Counted from the stretch's first letter, positions 50,591 to 60,853 are shown. The stretch is DNA of 64,000 bases from Corynebacterium lemuris (GCF_024919295.1 NZ_JANWTC010000004.1:62001-126000), one strand, 5' to 3'. Numbers and translations are program-made. Notes: generated by a model from the letters alone, not told the origin.

Positions 50591-51633
50591 CAGCAGCCCG
50601 GCCGGCAGGCGGCACCGTTGACGGTGCAGCCCTGCACGGTGACGGTGCCCAGGCCGGCGCGGGCGGAGTTGTCCACCAGCTCATCGATGATGTCGACGAC
50701 CATGCCGGCGAATTCCTGCTCGGGGCCCGCGGTGCGGGTGCGTTCGACGAGGATGCCGGCGTCGCGGGCGGCGTCGGCAAGCTCGGTGTCGAGGTCCCAG
50801 ATGACCTCCATGTGGTCGGAGATGAAGCCCACGGGGCAGACCACGACGGCCGTGACCCCCTGCTGCTCACCGATGGCGAGGGTGTGGTCGACGATGTCGG
50901 GCTCGAGCCACGGGGTGCGCGGATCACCGGAGCGGGACTGCCAGACGACGTCGTAGACGTCCACGCCGGCGGCCTGGGCGATCAGCCGGGAGGCCTCCTC
51001 GACCTGGCGGGAGTAGAGGTGCGGGTCCGTCGGGCCGCCGGCGGCCTCATCCGCGGCGGTGGGTACGGAATGGGCGGTGAACAGCAGGCGGGTGGTCTCC
51101 AGCTGCTCCGCCGGGATCTTCGCGTAGGCCTCCTCGACGGCCTCCGCCATCACGCTCACGAAGGTGGGGTGGTCGAAGAACTGGCGCAGCTTGGTGAACT
51201 CGATCGCGGCGAGCCCCTTGTCCTCCAGGTGGGTGATGACGCGGCGGATGTCCTCGTGGTACTGCAGGCAAGCGGAATAACCGCCCCAGGCGGAGGTGGC
51301 GAAGACCAGGGCGCGGCGCACCCCGTCGGCGACCATCTGCTCGGCCGTGTCCTCTGCGAAGGGGTGCCAGTTGCGGTTGCCGAAGTAGACCGGGAGTTTC
51401 CGGCCCCGGGCGGCCAGCTCCTGCTCCAGGTTGGCGATGATCTCACGGTTGAGGCGGTTCAGCGGGCTCACACCGTCGAAGTGGAAGTAGTGTTCGCCGA
51501 CCTTCTCCAGTCGCTCACGCGGGATGCCGCGCCCCCGGGTGACGTTCTCCAGAAAAGGAACGACCTCCTCGTTCCCTTCGGGGCCACCGAAGGAGAGGAC
51601 GAGGAGGGCGTCGAAACTCAGATCATCAGTCAT
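50557..51633 (-). CDS. hemH: Ferrochelatase (coproporphyrin ferrochelatase type)
   Basis: The product has 358 residues. It inserts Fe(II) into a porphyrin; in actinobacteria the substrate is coproporphyrin III (CpfC). The metal-site His is in the [10 protein letters not shown] motif, and [21 protein letters not shown] is the N-terminal signature. C-terminal cysteines ([15 protein letters not shown]) plus an internal Cys ([11 protein letters not shown]) give the four-ligand [2Fe-2S] arrangement known in actinobacterial ferrochelatases. The ATG at 51633 is leaderless. Confidence 0.96.
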   Translation of the reverse strand: MTDDLSFDALLVLSFGGPEGNEEVVPFLENVTRGRGIPRERLEKVGEHYFHFDGVSPLNRLNREIIANLEQELAARGRKLPVYFGNRNWHPFAEDTAEQMVADGVRRALVFATSAWGGYSACLQYHEDIRRVITHLEDKGLAAIEFTKLRQFFDHPTFVSVMAEAVEEAYAKIPAEQLETTRLLFTAHSVPTAADEAAGGPTDPHLYSRQVEEASRLIAQAAGVDVYDVVWQSRSGDPRTPWLEPDIVDHTLAIGEQQGVTAVVVCPVGFISDHMEVIWDLDTELADAARDAGILVERTRTAGPEQEFAGMVVDIIDELVDNSARAGLGTVTVQGCTVNGAACRPGCCQVSRPNSRTA

Positions 51634-51640
51634 ACCGCTC

Positions 51641-51646
51641 AGACTA
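51641..51646 (-). promoter_or_regulatory. -10 hexamer, leaderless promoter of hemH
   Basis: TAGTCT on the minus strand, 7 nt before the ATG at 51633. Confidence 0.55.
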
Positions 51647-51680
51647 TCAACCATTCGATTGATGTCTGAGCGGAAGGTGC

Positions 51681-53609
51681 CTAGATCAGGCGGACGGCAT
51701 GGTCGGACATGCCCGACCAGCGCACCGGTGCCTGCTGGACCACGGAACCGGAGTTGGGGGCCTCGATCATCCTGCCGTCACCGAGGTAGATGGCCACGTG
51801 GTTGCCGCCGCCCGGACCGTAGAAGATGAGGTCACCGCGCTGCATCTGGCCCGGGTCGACCTTGGTCCCGTGGTTGTACTGGTAGCCGGTGTAGTGCGGC
51901 AGGGCGATGCCGGCGCCGGCGAAGGCGTAGAGCACCAGGCCGGAGCAGTCGAAACCGACCTTGTTGAAGTCCCCGAAGGAGTCGGCCACGCCGCCGTCCC
52001 GGATGCCCTGCGTGGGGCCGTTGGCGTTGCCGCCACCCCAGGCGTAGGGCATGCCCAGCTGGGACTCGGCACGGGCGATGACGGCCTCGATCTGTGCCGC
52101 GCGGTCACCGATCGCGGCGACCTCGCCGGCAGCCTGCTCGGTGACCTCCTCGATGGTGTCGATGACGGGGGCAGTGGTGACGTCCGCGGACGTCTCCGCG
52201 TCGGCGGTGTCACCGGCCAGCCCCTCGGGGTTCTGGACGGCGGCGATGTCCGCCGGGGCGGTCTCCTCATCCGCGACAGCAGGGTACGGGTTCTCCAGCG
52301 TCGTGTGGTCCGGCTGCGACTCTGCGATGACGGCCGCCGCGGCGGCGACGGCGGCAGCTGTTGCGGCATCGCGGAAGGCCTGTGTCTGCTCCTGCTCACG
52401 GGCGCGCTCGGCGGCCTCCTGTTCCGCCTGTTGCTGCGCCTCGGCGCGGAGGCGGGCCTCCTCCTCCGCACGTTGGGCGGCCGCGCGGGCCTCGCGGACT
52501 GCTTCCTCGGCTGCCGCCGCCTCTGCTTCGCGACGCTCGCGGTCCTCCCGCTCCTGCTGCTCTTGCCGCTCGCGCTCCGCCTGGGCGGCCTGCGCCGCAG
52601 CCTCGGCCTGCGCTGTTTCAACGGCCCGGGCGGCAGCCTCTGCCGCGGCCTCCTGCTCGCGCAGCTGCTCCTCCGCGCCACGGGCAGCCTGGGCCGCTTC
52701 CTCAGCCGCGGCGGCAACCGCGGCGGCAGCCTCCGCTTCGAGGCGGGCAGTTTCGGCGGCTGCGGTCTCCTCCTCGGCGATGCGCTGCGCCTCAGCCGCA
52801 GCCTCCGCGTCGGTGGCCGCAGTATCCTCGGCCTCCTTGCGGGCGGCCTCGGCAGCCCGGTACTCCTCCGCGTCCTGCTGTGCCGCATTACCCGCGGCAA
52901 TCTCGTTGCGGGCGTCGTTGAGCTGTTCCTGCGCCGCATCACGTTCGGTAGCCAGGCGGTCGCGCTCCGCGGTGAGGACGGCGATCTGTGCGTTGTTGGT
53001 CTCGATGGCTGCCCGGGCGTCGGACTCCCGGGTCAACGCCCTGGTCTCCCGCTGTTCCGCCAGGTCGCGTGCCAGGCGCAGCTGGGATTCCCGGTTGGCC
53101 TGCTCGGTGCGCAGCTGGTCGAGCTTCTCGATCGCGGCACGCTGCTTTTCTGCGTGCGTGCGCAGGTAGGTGCGGCGGTCCAGGGAGTTCTCGGAGGCCT
53201 CCTCACCGGCGAGCGTGGCCACAGCGGTCGGGGTGGTCGTCCGGCGGTAGGCCGCGCGGGAGATTTCGTCGAGTCGGGCCTGCGCCTCCTCGATCTTCGC
53301 CTGGGTCTCATCCAGTTCCGCACGGGCGGTGATGACGGCCTGACGGGCCTGTTCGGCGGTGGCCTGCGCGTCATGCAGATCCACGAGAGCCTTGTTGACC
53401 CCCTCGTGCAGTCCGCCGATTTCGAGGGCCAGCCGGTCCATCTCGGACTCGGTCCGGGTGATGTCCCCGACCAGTCCGGTGGCCGTGGCCGCCGGGGTCT
53501 CGGGAACCGCTGTGGCCACGACCGGCTGGAAGGCGGTGAGCGTCGCCAGGCAGAGCGCGGTGGCGAGAACCGTGCGCAGACGCGCGCGGTTGAGTGTGGT
53601 CTGGGCCAC
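51681..53609 (-). CDS. RipA-like NlpC/P60 peptidoglycan endopeptidase
   Basis: The product has 642 residues. A signal peptide (about residues 1-34) precedes a coiled coil, then an extremely Ala/Glu-rich region to about residue 430, an Asp/Pro-rich linker, and an NlpC/P60 domain from about 520. The triad Cys555 (FDCSGLV), His604 (GNHVAIYLG) and Glu616 (MIEAPNSG) has spacings of 49 and 12, identical to those of M. tuberculosis RipA. It cuts peptide stems during cell separation. The GTG start has GAGGAGG 5-7 nt upstream. A long leader precedes it, and the Rv1476-type gene is just upstream, as in mycobacteria. Confidence 0.92.
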   Translation of the reverse strand: MAQTTLNRARLRTVLATALCLATLTAFQPVVATAVPETPAATATGLVGDITRTESEMDRLALEIGGLHEGVNKALVDLHDAQATAEQARQAVITARAELDETQAKIEEAQARLDEISRAAYRRTTTPTAVATLAGEEASENSLDRRTYLRTHAEKQRAAIEKLDQLRTEQANRESQLRLARDLAEQRETRALTRESDARAAIETNNAQIAVLTAERDRLATERDAAQEQLNDARNEIAAGNAAQQDAEEYRAAEAARKEAEDTAATDAEAAAEAQRIAEEETAAAETARLEAEAAAAVAAAAEEAAQAARGAEEQLREQEAAAEAAARAVETAQAEAAAQAAQAERERQEQQEREDRERREAEAAAAEEAVREARAAAQRAEEEARLRAEAQQQAEQEAAERAREQEQTQAFRDAATAAAVAAAAAVIAESQPDHTTLENPYPAVADEETAPADIAAVQNPEGLAGDTADAETSADVTTAPVIDTIEEVTEQAAGEVAAIGDRAAQIEAVIARAESQLGMPYAWGGGNANGPTQGIRDGGVADSFGDFNKVGFDCSGLVLYAFAGAGIALPHYTGYQYNHGTKVDPGQMQRGDLIFYGPGGGNHVAIYLGDGRMIEAPNSGSVVQQAPVRWSGMSDHAVRLI

Positions 53610-54051
53610 GTGTCCTCCTCAAGAACCCCCATGTCAAGCTGAGAACCTTGGCAGGGTGAGTGTCAGGTCGATTGTTCACCGGTACAGACACACGGGTACC
53701 CAGACCCCGGAACAACTCCAGATGCCTCTTCGCGCTCGGCGTGCTTCCCCACATGCCCGTGCGATGACAATGAGGCCGGACCCGCAATTTTCACGTGGTC
53801 CGACCGCGACACCTGATTCTGTTGGGGTTTCCATCGACCCGTGAGCCGATAAAAGCACCATAGGACACCCCAGTCGCCCGTGACTCAATCTTTATCAGCA
53901 TTCACAGAAGTAAAGGTTGGTCACATGACGAGCAGCATGGGACTGACCTGCATGATCACGTTCAAGTAACGTGCGTGTGATTTTGGTTACATCTTGCTAG
54001 CCGTAGGGCGCTGATTGGCGATAGGAGCGTAACGATATGGAAAAGAATTGA
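53610..54051 (-). promoter_or_regulatory. Long leader of the RipA-like gene, with promoter and a possible GlxR site
   Basis: A 442-nt gap without a convincing gene. TATGGT on the minus strand at 53857-53862 is a likely -10 box and would give a leader of about 240 nt. TGTGATTTTGGTTACA at 53976-53991 matches the CRP-type consensus TGTGA-N6-TCACA at nine of ten conserved positions. No known riboswitch was recognised. Confidence 0.45.
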
Positions 54052-54579
54052 TTACACCCCGTCAGTGCTGAAGGCTTGACTTTTCGGGATCCCCCGACGT
54101 CGCCGACGGGCCCCCAGTGCCGTGAAGGCTGCTGTCCCGGCAACCCCGAGCAGGATGAGTGCGGTCGCGGAGGGCCAGCTGGCTGCAGACGCATTGACGT
54201 CATCAACGAAGCGGTGAGCGGCGCCCACGACATCCGGGTTCCCCAGGAAGGGGTACTGCGCCACCTCCAGCCCGGCCCGGGAGTGCACGTCACTGACCAC
54301 CGCCCCGGAGTGCGGTGCCCGCACGATGACCGTGTCCAGGTCGGTGGACATCAGCAGCTCCTGGGCCACATCGCGCATGTCAGCCGTCTGCGGGGGCGTG
54401 CGTTCGAGGATGACCAGCCCCAGGGCTCCGAAGTCCGTGTCCCGGGCGTGGGCCACGGCATCGAGGAGGCCGGGTTCCAGGTCGGCGGCCTTTCCTTCTG
54501 GGACAAAGGCCCCGAAGGCGACGGCATCCTCGCCGAGCTGGCGGTTGAGATCGTCCAGGTCGACGTCGGCGGGGATCAT
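54052..54579 (-). CDS. Rv1476-type membrane protein (DUF6676)
   Basis: The product has 175 residues. The N-terminal part is a soluble alpha/beta region ([91 protein letters not shown]), and a C-terminal helix ([21 protein letters not shown]) is followed by a basic RRRRRG patch. The order acn, this gene, ripA is as in M. tuberculosis, where Rv1476 separates acn and ripA. It is divergent from acn. Function unknown; envelope-related by neighbourhood. Confidence 0.82.
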   Translation of the reverse strand: MIPADVDLDDLNRQLGEDAVAFGAFVPEGKAADLEPGLLDAVAHARDTDFGALGLVILERTPPQTADMRDVAQELLMSTDLDTVIVRAPHSGAVVSDVHSRAGLEVAQYPFLGNPDVVGAAHRFVDDVNASAASWPSATALILLGVAGTAAFTALGARRRRRGIPKSQAFSTDGV

Positions 54580-54713
54580 CTTCTGTGGCCACTTCCCATC
54601 GGGATTCTGCAGTCGGGACGACGTCCACTGCGGTCTGTCACTGTCGGTTATATCCCCCGCGGGTGTGGCGGGGGTGGCGACGCGCCGCCCTGATGTCAGG
54701 GCAAACCAAAAAA

Positions 54714-54736
54714 CAAGACGCTTGTACTGTTAGGAT
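54714..54736 (+). promoter_or_regulatory. AcnR operator overlapping the acn promoter
   Basis: CAAGACGCTTGTACTG (54714-54729) matches the published AcnR operator CAGNACnnncGTACTG at all but two of its fixed positions. TAGGAT (54731-54736) is the likely -10 box, about 130 nt before the acn start, so AcnR binding would block the promoter. Confidence 0.7.
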
Positions 54737-54872
54737 GGTGAGCGGTCGTTGGTACGGAACCTTAGTCTGGTTACGGACCATCGCGTTCTACCGGTGTGTG
54801 ACTGCCTTGACCGGGGCAGATCGCCCGCGGGTATCGAACATTTCAGTTCAACAAGAGGAAATGGAGCTCCCT

Positions 54873-57653
54873 GTGACCGAAAGCAAGAACTCCTTCAACG
54901 CCAAGCGCACCCTCGAGGTCGGCGAGAAGTCCTATGACTACTACGCCCTCGACGCCGTGCCGGGCATGGAGAAGCTGCCGTACTCCCTGAAGGTTCTCGG
55001 CGAGAACCTTCTCCGTACCGAAGACGGCGCGAACATCACCACCGAGCACATCGAGGCAATCGCCAACTGGGACCCGAAGGCTGAGCCCTCCATCGAGATC
55101 CAGTTCACCCCGGCGCGTGTCCTCATGCAGGACTTCACCGGTGTCCCCTGTGTCGTCGACCTGGCGACCATGCGTGAGGCAGTGAAGACCCTCGGCGGCA
55201 ACCCGGACGAGGTCAACCCGCTGAACCCGGCCGAGATGGTCATCGACCACTCCGTCATCGTCGAGGCCTTCGGCACCTCCGATGCGATCGAGAAGAACGT
55301 CGCCATCGAGTACCAGCGCAACGAGGAGCGCTACCAGTTCCTGCGTTGGGGTGCCGAGAACTTCTCCAACTTCCGCGTCGTCCCCCCGGGAACCGGCATT
55401 GTCCACCAGGTCAACATCGAGTACCTGTCCCGCGTTGTCTTCGACAACGAGGGTGTCGCCTACCCGGACACCTGCATCGGCACCGACTCCCACACCACCA
55501 TGCAGAACGGCCTGGGCATCCTGGGCTGGGGCGTCGGTGGCATCGAGGCCGAGGCAGCCATGCTGGGCCAGCCGGTGTCCATGCTCATCCCGCGCGTCGT
55601 CGGTTTCAAGCTGACCGGGGAGATCCCGGCCGGCGTCACCGCCACCGACGTCGTCCTGACCATCACCGAGATGCTGCGCAACCACGGTGTCGTCCAGAAG
55701 TTCGTCGAGTTCTACGGCAACGGCGTCAAGTCCGTCCCGCTGGCCAACCGCGCCACCATCGGCAACATGTCCCCCGAGTTCGGCTCCACCTGTGCGATGT
55801 TCCCCATCGACGAGGAGACCATCAAGTACCTCGAGCTGACCGGCCGCAGCAAGGACGACGTCGCCCGCGTCGAGGCATACGCCAAGGCCCAGGGCATGTG
55901 GCTCCACGCGGACGCCCCGGAGGCCGAGTACTCCGAGTACCTCGAGCTGGACCTGTCCACCGTCGTGCCGTCCATCGCCGGCCCGAAGCGCCCGCAGGAC
56001 CGCATCCTGCTGTCCGAGGCCAAGGAGCAGTTCCGCCGCGACCTGCCCACCTACACCTCCGAGGAGACCGCTGAGCCGGTCCGCGCCACCAAGGTCGAGG
56101 GCGACGACTACAACCAGACCTTCGCCGCCGACGGCGAGTCCGCTGCCGCGAACGCAGAGGGCCGCCCCTCTAAGCCGGTCATCGTGGAGTCCCCGCAGGG
56201 TGGCGAGTTCACCCTCGACCACGGCATGGTCGCCATCGCCTCCATCACTTCCTGCACCAACACCTCCAACCCGTCCGTCCTGGTCGCCGCCGGCCTGCTG
56301 GCCCGCAAGGCCACCGAACTGGGTCTGAAGTCCAAGCCGTGGGTCAAGACCATCTGCGCACCGGGTTCCCAGGTCGTCGACGGCTACTTCAAGCGCGCCG
56401 ACCTCTGGAAGGACCTGGAGGCCCTGGGCTTCTACCTCTCCGGCTTCGGCTGCACCTCGTGCATCGGCAACTCCGGTCCGCTCCCGGCCGAGGTCTCCTC
56501 CGCCATCAACGAGCACGACCTGGCCGCCACCGCGGTCCTGTCCGGTAACCGTAACTTCGAGGGTCGCATCTCCCCCGACGTCAAGATGAACTACCTGGCC
56601 TCCCCGCCGCTGGTCATCGCCTACGCCATCGCCGGCACCATGGACTTCGACTTCGAGAACGATCCGCTCGGCCAGGACCAGAACGGCAATGACGTCTTCC
56701 TGAAGGACGTCTGGCCCTCCACCGAGGAGATCGAGTCCACCATCGAGGGTGCGATCTCCCGCGAGCTCTACGAGGCCGACTACGCTGACGTCTTCAAGGG
56801 CGACAAGCAGTGGCAGGAGCTGGAGATCCCGACCGGCAAGACCTTCGAGTGGGACGATAACTCCACCTACATCCGCAAGGCGCCGTACTTCGACGGCATG
56901 CCGCTGGAGCCGGAGGACGTCACCGACATCAAGGGCGCCCGCGTCCTGGCCAAGCTGGGCGACTCGGTCACCACCGACCACATCTCCCCGGCCTCCTCCA
57001 TCAAGCCGGGCACCCCGGCGGCCCAGTACCTGGACGCCAACGGTGTCGAGCGCAAGGACTACAACTCCCTGGGCTCCCGTCGTGGCAACCATGAGGTCAT
57101 GGTCCGCGGCACCTTCGCCAACATCCGTCTGCAGAACCAGCTGGTTGACATCACCGGTGGCTACACCCGTGACTTCACCCAGGAGGGTGGCCCGCAGGCC
57201 TTCATCTACGACGCCGCCGAGAACTACAAGGCTGCCGGCACCCCGCTGGTCGTCCTGGGTGGCAAGGAGTACGGCACCGGTTCCTCCCGTGACTGGGCTG
57301 CGAAGGGCACCAACCTGCTCGGCGTGAAGGCCGTCATCACCGAATCCTTCGAGCGTATCCACCGCTCGAACCTCATCGGTATGGGCGTCGTCCCGCTGCA
57401 GTTCCCGGCCGGCGAGTCCCACGAGTCCCTGGGCCTGGACGGTACCGAGATCTTCGACATCGAGGGCATCACCGCGTTGAACAACGGTGAGACCCCGAAG
57501 ACTGTCGCGGTCACCGCCACCAAGGAGGACGGCTCCACCGTCAAGTTCGATGCGACTGTCCGCATCGATACCCCGGGTGAGGCCGATTACTTCCGTAACG
57601 GCGGCATCCTGCAGTATGTCCTCCGCCAGATGATCGCCGCGGCCAACGCCTAA
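54873..57653 (+). CDS. acn: Aconitate hydratase
   Basis: The product has 926 residues, AcnA/IRP type. It isomerises citrate to isocitrate in the citric-acid cycle. [4Fe-4S] ligands are in [11 protein letters not shown] and [13 protein letters not shown]; the substrate-site segments [37 protein letters not shown] and [18 protein letters not shown] are present. The GTG at 54873 has GGAG 5-6 nt upstream and fits the conserved [14 protein letters not shown] start; ATG at 54861 is an alternative. Regulated by AcnR (next gene) and, in C. glutamicum, also by iron via RipA and DtxR. A strong terminator follows. Confidence 0.98.
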   Translation: MTESKNSFNAKRTLEVGEKSYDYYALDAVPGMEKLPYSLKVLGENLLRTEDGANITTEHIEAIANWDPKAEPSIEIQFTPARVLMQDFTGVPCVVDLATMREAVKTLGGNPDEVNPLNPAEMVIDHSVIVEAFGTSDAIEKNVAIEYQRNEERYQFLRWGAENFSNFRVVPPGTGIVHQVNIEYLSRVVFDNEGVAYPDTCIGTDSHTTMQNGLGILGWGVGGIEAEAAMLGQPVSMLIPRVVGFKLTGEIPAGVTATDVVLTITEMLRNHGVVQKFVEFYGNGVKSVPLANRATIGNMSPEFGSTCAMFPIDEETIKYLELTGRSKDDVARVEAYAKAQGMWLHADAPEAEYSEYLELDLSTVVPSIAGPKRPQDRILLSEAKEQFRRDLPTYTSEETAEPVRATKVEGDDYNQTFAADGESAAANAEGRPSKPVIVESPQGGEFTLDHGMVAIASITSCTNTSNPSVLVAAGLLARKATELGLKSKPWVKTICAPGSQVVDGYFKRADLWKDLEALGFYLSGFGCTSCIGNSGPLPAEVSSAINEHDLAATAVLSGNRNFEGRISPDVKMNYLASPPLVIAYAIAGTMDFDFENDPLGQDQNGNDVFLKDVWPSTEEIESTIEGAISRELYEADYADVFKGDKQWQELEIPTGKTFEWDDNSTYIRKAPYFDGMPLEPEDVTDIKGARVLAKLGDSVTTDHISPASSIKPGTPAAQYLDANGVERKDYNSLGSRRGNHEVMVRGTFANIRLQNQLVDITGGYTRDFTQEGGPQAFIYDAAENYKAAGTPLVVLGGKEYGTGSSRDWAAKGTNLLGVKAVITESFERIHRSNLIGMGVVPLQFPAGESHESLGLDGTEIFDIEGITALNNGETPKTVAVTATKEDGSTVKFDATVRIDTPGEADYFRNGGILQYVLRQMIAAANA

Positions 57654-57684
57654 GCGCATCTCTGCCGCAGTGTGAACTGCCCTT

Positions 57685-57753
57685 GAGAGGGGGCTGCATC
57701 CCCGGTCAGGCATCATGCCTTACCGGGGCAGGCAGCCCCCTCTCCCCTTTTTT
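57685..57753 (+). terminator. Strong terminator between acn and acnR
   Basis: GAGAGGGGGCTGC (57685-57697) pairs with 57732-57744; inside it CCCCGGT pairs with ACCGGGG, and GGCAT with ATGCC. It is followed by CCCTTTTTT. acnR expression would therefore depend on readthrough or its own promoter. Confidence 0.92.
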
Positions 57754-57775
57754 CTTCGCAGTAAGGAGGTCCCCC

Positions 57776-58342
57776 ATGCCCGTGGTCAGCAACACCGAAC
57801 TCTCCCGCCGCCGTCTGGAGATCCTCGAAGGCGCCCGGCGGTGTTTCGCCGAGCACGGCTACCACGGCGCCACAGTCCGGCGCCTGGAGGAGGCCACCGG
57901 CAAGTCCCGGGGGGCGATCTTCCACCATTTCGGTGATAAGGAGAACCTGTTCCTCGCGCTTGCCCGTGAGGACGCGGCCCGTCAGGCCGAGCTGGCCGCC
58001 GAGGAGGGGCTGGTCGAGGTGATGCGGGACATCCTCCATCACCCGGAGCGCCACGAGTGGCTGGGTACGCGCCTGGAGATCTCCAAGATGCTGCGTACCG
58101 ACGCCGAGTTCCGCGCGCAGTGGCAGAAGCACCAGGAGGTCCTCGACCGGGCGGTACGCGATCGTCTAGCCCGCCTGGTCGTGGACGGCCGCATGCGTAC
58201 CGACGTCACGCCGGAGGTCCTGCACACCTACCTGGAGACCTTCCTCGACGGTCTTATCACCCGGCTGGCCTCCGGTGGCTCCACCGAGGGCCTGGAGCAG
58301 GTGCTCGACCTCGTGGAGGGCAGCGTGCGGCACCGCCCGTAG
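57776..58342 (+). CDS. acnR: TetR-type repressor AcnR
   Basis: The product has 188 residues. It is a TetR family regulator that represses acn and in C. glutamicum senses citrate with Mg. The HTH is RLEEATGKSRGAIFHHFGDKENLF, with the N-terminal SRRRLEILEGARRCFAEHGYHGATV helix region. The C-terminal helices form the effector domain. AAGGAGGT, a near-perfect ribosome-binding site, lies 5 nt before the ATG. It is separated from acn by a strong terminator. Confidence 0.95.
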   Translation: MPVVSNTELSRRRLEILEGARRCFAEHGYHGATVRRLEEATGKSRGAIFHHFGDKENLFLALAREDAARQAELAAEEGLVEVMRDILHHPERHEWLGTRLEISKMLRTDAEFRAQWQKHQEVLDRAVRDRLARLVVDGRMRTDVTPEVLHTYLETFLDGLITRLASGGSTEGLEQVLDLVEGSVRHRP

Positions 58343-58361
58343 GACCGGGAAGACGGACGTA

Positions 58362-58367
58362 TAGAAT
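58362..58367 (+). promoter_or_regulatory. -10 hexamer, leaderless promoter of the GATase-like gene
   Basis: TAGAAT, 8 nt before the ATG at 58376. Confidence 0.5.
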
Positions 58368-58375
58368 CTCTCCCT

Positions 58376-59116
58376 ATGCCGAACTTCCTCCTCGTCTCCC
58401 TGCGTTCCGGTGAACTGGCCGACCAGATCGCCGCCGCAGAGCTGCGTGATTTCCTGCGGGCGACCCGGCTCGACCCGGCGGAGCTGACCCATGTCAACCT
58501 CGCCGAGGTCGGCCAGACCGCGGGTGAACTCGACGGTTATGACGGGGTACTGCTCGGCGGCAGCTCCCTGAACATCACCAACCACCACTGGGACCAGTGG
58601 CAGTTGCACGTGCACGAGGAGATGGCGCGCATCAGTGGTTCCGGTGTGCCGGCCTTCCTGGTCTGCTACGGGGCCAGCTGGCTCAGCCACATGCACGGCG
58701 GGCAGATCGGCCCCGCCCACGCTGAGGGTTCCGGGCCCACCGTCGTTGAGCTGACGGAGGAGGGCATGCGCGATCCGCTGTGCGCGGGCCTGCCGGAGAC
58801 CTTCACCTCCCTGACCGGGCACACCGAGAGTGTGGAGATGATCGGTGCGGACCTCACCGTGCTGGCCACCGGCCCCTCCTGCCCGGTGCAGTTCCTCCGG
58901 GCGGGCGAGCATGTCTGGGCCACCCAGTTCCACGCTGACATGGATGCGCAGGCCATGAAGGACCGGATGGACTTCTACTACGACTACGGGTATTTCTCCC
59001 CCGACGACTACCACACGATCGTGGCCTCGCTCCCCTCGATCAACACGACGTGGAGCAACCGCCTGCTCGCCAACTTCGTCGATTACTGCACCCGCCGGGC
59101 AGCCGCCAGGGCCTGA
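58376..59116 (+). CDS. Class I glutamine amidotransferase-like protein
   Basis: The product has 246 residues. The nucleophile is Cys97 in AFLVCYGASWL, and the His is in WATQFHADMD (where active GATases usually have F-H-P-E). The GVLLGGSSLNITNHHWDQWQ segment fits the GATase1 fold. It has no synthetase partner domain, like GuaA-type or YbaQ-like stand-alone members. The altered HAD in place of HPE leaves the activity uncertain. It is 33 nt after acnR and may be co-regulated. A leaderless -10 box is present. Confidence 0.85.
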   Translation: MPNFLLVSLRSGELADQIAAAELRDFLRATRLDPAELTHVNLAEVGQTAGELDGYDGVLLGGSSLNITNHHWDQWQLHVHEEMARISGSGVPAFLVCYGASWLSHMHGGQIGPAHAEGSGPTVVELTEEGMRDPLCAGLPETFTSLTGHTESVEMIGADLTVLATGPSCPVQFLRAGEHVWATQFHADMDAQAMKDRMDFYYDYGYFSPDDYHTIVASLPSINTTWSNRLLANFVDYCTRRAAARA

Positions 59117-59137
59117 CCGGCACCACCCGGCGAGGCC

Positions 59138-59731
59138 TCAGCCGGTGGCAGGGGCAGATTCCCTGGGCCGGTATATCCCGATCTCCGTGCCATCATCCCG
59201 GATGAGAGACTCCGGTGGCTGCCGGAGTGCCACCGCGGCCTCCACATAGTCTCCCGAAGAGCCTGCGAAGTTGAGGACCACCAGGATGTAGAGGGTGAGC
59301 CGCAGCTCAGCCGGCACCAGTAGAAGCGCGGTCAGCAGAATCGCTCCCCACAGCAGGCTGGGAGTGAGCGCGACCAGAGTCGTGGTGCCGGGGTTGAGGT
59401 AGGCGGGGCTGCCGGTGGTCACGAAGGGGAACTTCACGGCGTAGGTGGGTGTGATTCCGGTCCGCCAGCGCAGTACGAGGCCGTGGGTGAGCTCATGCGC
59501 GGCCAGATAACACAGTCCTGCCAGGATGGTCAGCACCGTGGTGGCCAGGGGGCTCCAGGTGGCGGCCGCCGGAATCTCCAGCCTGATGCCCAAGGCGATG
59601 GCGGGGGCCACCACCGCCACAGCAGTCCCCTGCACCCACAGGTTGAACCCGCGGTTCTTCTTCAGGTCGATGGTGGCGTGCCGGTGATAACCCGCCGGCA
59701 GTCTGCTCGTGTTCCTGGCTCTGATCTCCAT
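59138..59731 (-). CDS. DUF3267-type membrane protein with an HExxH motif
   Basis: The product has 197 residues with four hydrophobic stretches (TAVAVVAPAIALGI, TTVLTILAGLCYLAAHELTHGLVL, LVALTPSLLWGAILLTALLLVPA, LYILVVLNFAGSSGDY). The HELTH motif at residues 79-83 places the zinc-metalloprotease-type His, Glu and His inside a membrane helix, as in DUF3267 and site-2-protease-like proteins. Whether it cuts peptides is not known. GAGGAA precedes the ATG at 59731; a longer open frame to 59866 has no initiation signal. It diverges from the VOC dioxygenase gene. Confidence 0.75.
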   Translation of the reverse strand: MEIRARNTSRLPAGYHRHATIDLKKNRGFNLWVQGTAVAVVAPAIALGIRLEIPAAATWSPLATTVLTILAGLCYLAAHELTHGLVLRWRTGITPTYAVKFPFVTTGSPAYLNPGTTTLVALTPSLLWGAILLTALLLVPAELRLTLYILVVLNFAGSSGDYVEAAVALRQPPESLIRDDGTEIGIYRPRESAPATG

Positions 59732-59870
59732 GGTTTCCTCAATTCCGGAGATGGTGGGCGGGTACGCGGGCCCCTCTTCAGCATGGCAGAAAGTCCGGGG
59801 TTGACGGCCGGTTTGAGTGGTGGGAAGAAACACCTCCCACCGGGCCGGGAAAATGGGAACACCCACCAGG

Positions 59871-59900
59871 TTGATGACATGTCACCATTTATGGTATTAT
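59871..59900 (+). promoter_or_regulatory. Promoter of the VOC gene with an overlapping palindrome
   Basis: TTGATG (59871-59876) and TATTAT (59895-59900) are 18 nt apart, with an extended -10 TGG just before TATTAT. The perfect palindrome TGACATGTCA (59875-59884) overlaps the -35 box and spacer, which is a typical repressor position. This is one of the few consensus-like sigma-A promoters in the window, and it suggests an inducible gene. Confidence 0.65.
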
Positions 59901-59941
59901 GAAACTCACACCAAACCAACGAGTCATCAGGAGCGCGAATA

Positions 59942-60853
59942 ATGATCACTGACACCCAGATTCTGTCCCCCGACACCGGCATGGACGCCGTCACCCTCCG
60001 GGTCGGCGACCTGGAGAACATGACCTCCTACTACGCCAACACCCTCTCCCTGGAACCGCTGGAGGAGAAGAGCCACCGCGGCCAGGTCTACCGGGTGCTG
60101 GGCCGAGGCACGGTCCCCTTCATCAGGTTGATATCCACGCCGGGGTTGCCGGCGGTGGACCGTAGTCAAGCCGGCCTGTACCACACCGCCTGGCTCTTCC
60201 CTGACCGGGCGGCGCTGGCCGCCACCGTCTACCACAGCGCCCGGGACCCGCGCAGCCGCTTTGTCGGTTCCAGTGACCACCTGGTCAGTGAGGCCTTCTA
60301 CTTCACCGACCCGGAGGGCAACGGCATCGAGCTCTACATCGACCGCCCCCGCGAGCAGTGGGTGCACCAGGATGGCGAGATCGCCATGGACACCCTCCCC
60401 CTCGACCCGCGGAAATTCCTCGCCGAGCACCTCCAGGAGGACCGGATCGCCATGACCGGTACCCTGGCCGGCAAGGTCGGCCACGTCCACCTGCAGGTCG
60501 GTGATGTCGCCCGCGCACGGGAATTCTACGTCGACACCCTCGGTTTCGAGCCGACCCAGACCGGCTACCGCGGAGCCCTGTTCGCCTCCGCCGGCGGGTA
60601 CCACCACCACGTCGCCATGAACTCCTGGCACAGCCGGGGCGCCGGCCCGCGGGCCGCCAGCCTGGGGCTGGGCAGCCTGGCCATCACGGTGCCCGACCGG
60701 GAACAGCTGGACCAGGTGGGGCAGCGGCTGAAGGACCACGGTCTCTGGCTGGCAGATGACGGCCACACCCTGAGCACCCGGGACCCCTGGGACACACTGG
60801 TCACCCTCGCGCTGCCGGGCACGAGCACCGGGCAGCTCCTGCAGGAGATCTAG
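59942..60853 (+). CDS. Two-domain VOC dioxygenase-like protein (CatE type)
   Basis: The product has 303 residues with two vicinal oxygen chelate modules. Residues 12-140 and 176-300 each have the TLRVGD/HLQVGD-x-x-x-x-x-F/Y-Y opening. Metal ligands in the second half are HVHLQVGD (His), GGYHHHVAMN (His) and a late Glu. The layout matches catechol-2,3-dioxygenase-like CatE proteins. It has AGGAG 8 nt before the ATG. The strong promoter with a palindromic operator suggests induction by its aromatic or quinone substrate, though no regulator gene is adjacent. Confidence 0.88.
   Translation: MITDTQILSPDTGMDAVTLRVGDLENMTSYYANTLSLEPLEEKSHRGQVYRVLGRGTVPFIRLISTPGLPAVDRSQAGLYHTAWLFPDRAALAATVYHSARDPRSRFVGSSDHLVSEAFYFTDPEGNGIELYIDRPREQWVHQDGEIAMDTLPLDPRKFLAEHLQEDRIAMTGTLAGKVGHVHLQVGDVARAREFYVDTLGFEPTQTGYRGALFASAGGYHHHVAMNSWHSRGAGPRAASLGLGSLAITVPDREQLDQVGQRLKDHGLWLADDGHTLSTRDPWDTLVTLALPGTSTGQLLQEI

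Noticed and set aside
51681..53609. Repeats or a CRISPR-like array in the Ala/Glu-rich part of the RipA-like gene
   Set aside because: The repeats are codon-level (GCC, GAG) from a coiled coil, without regular repeat and spacer lengths.
51699..53642. 647-codon plus-strand frame opposite the RipA-like gene
   Set aside because: Translation of the complement of Ala/Glu-rich codons; no homology and no start signal.
53610..54051. A c-di-AMP (ydaO-type) riboswitch in the RipA-like leader
   Set aside because: Expected because such switches precede hydrolase genes in other actinobacteria, but none of the conserved core motifs was found.
54843..57716. 957-codon open frame on the minus strand opposite acn
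   Set aside because: It is the antisense shadow of a highly expressed, GC-rich gene; the peptide is Gly/Val/Asp-rich low complexity, while the plus strand encodes a clear aconitase.
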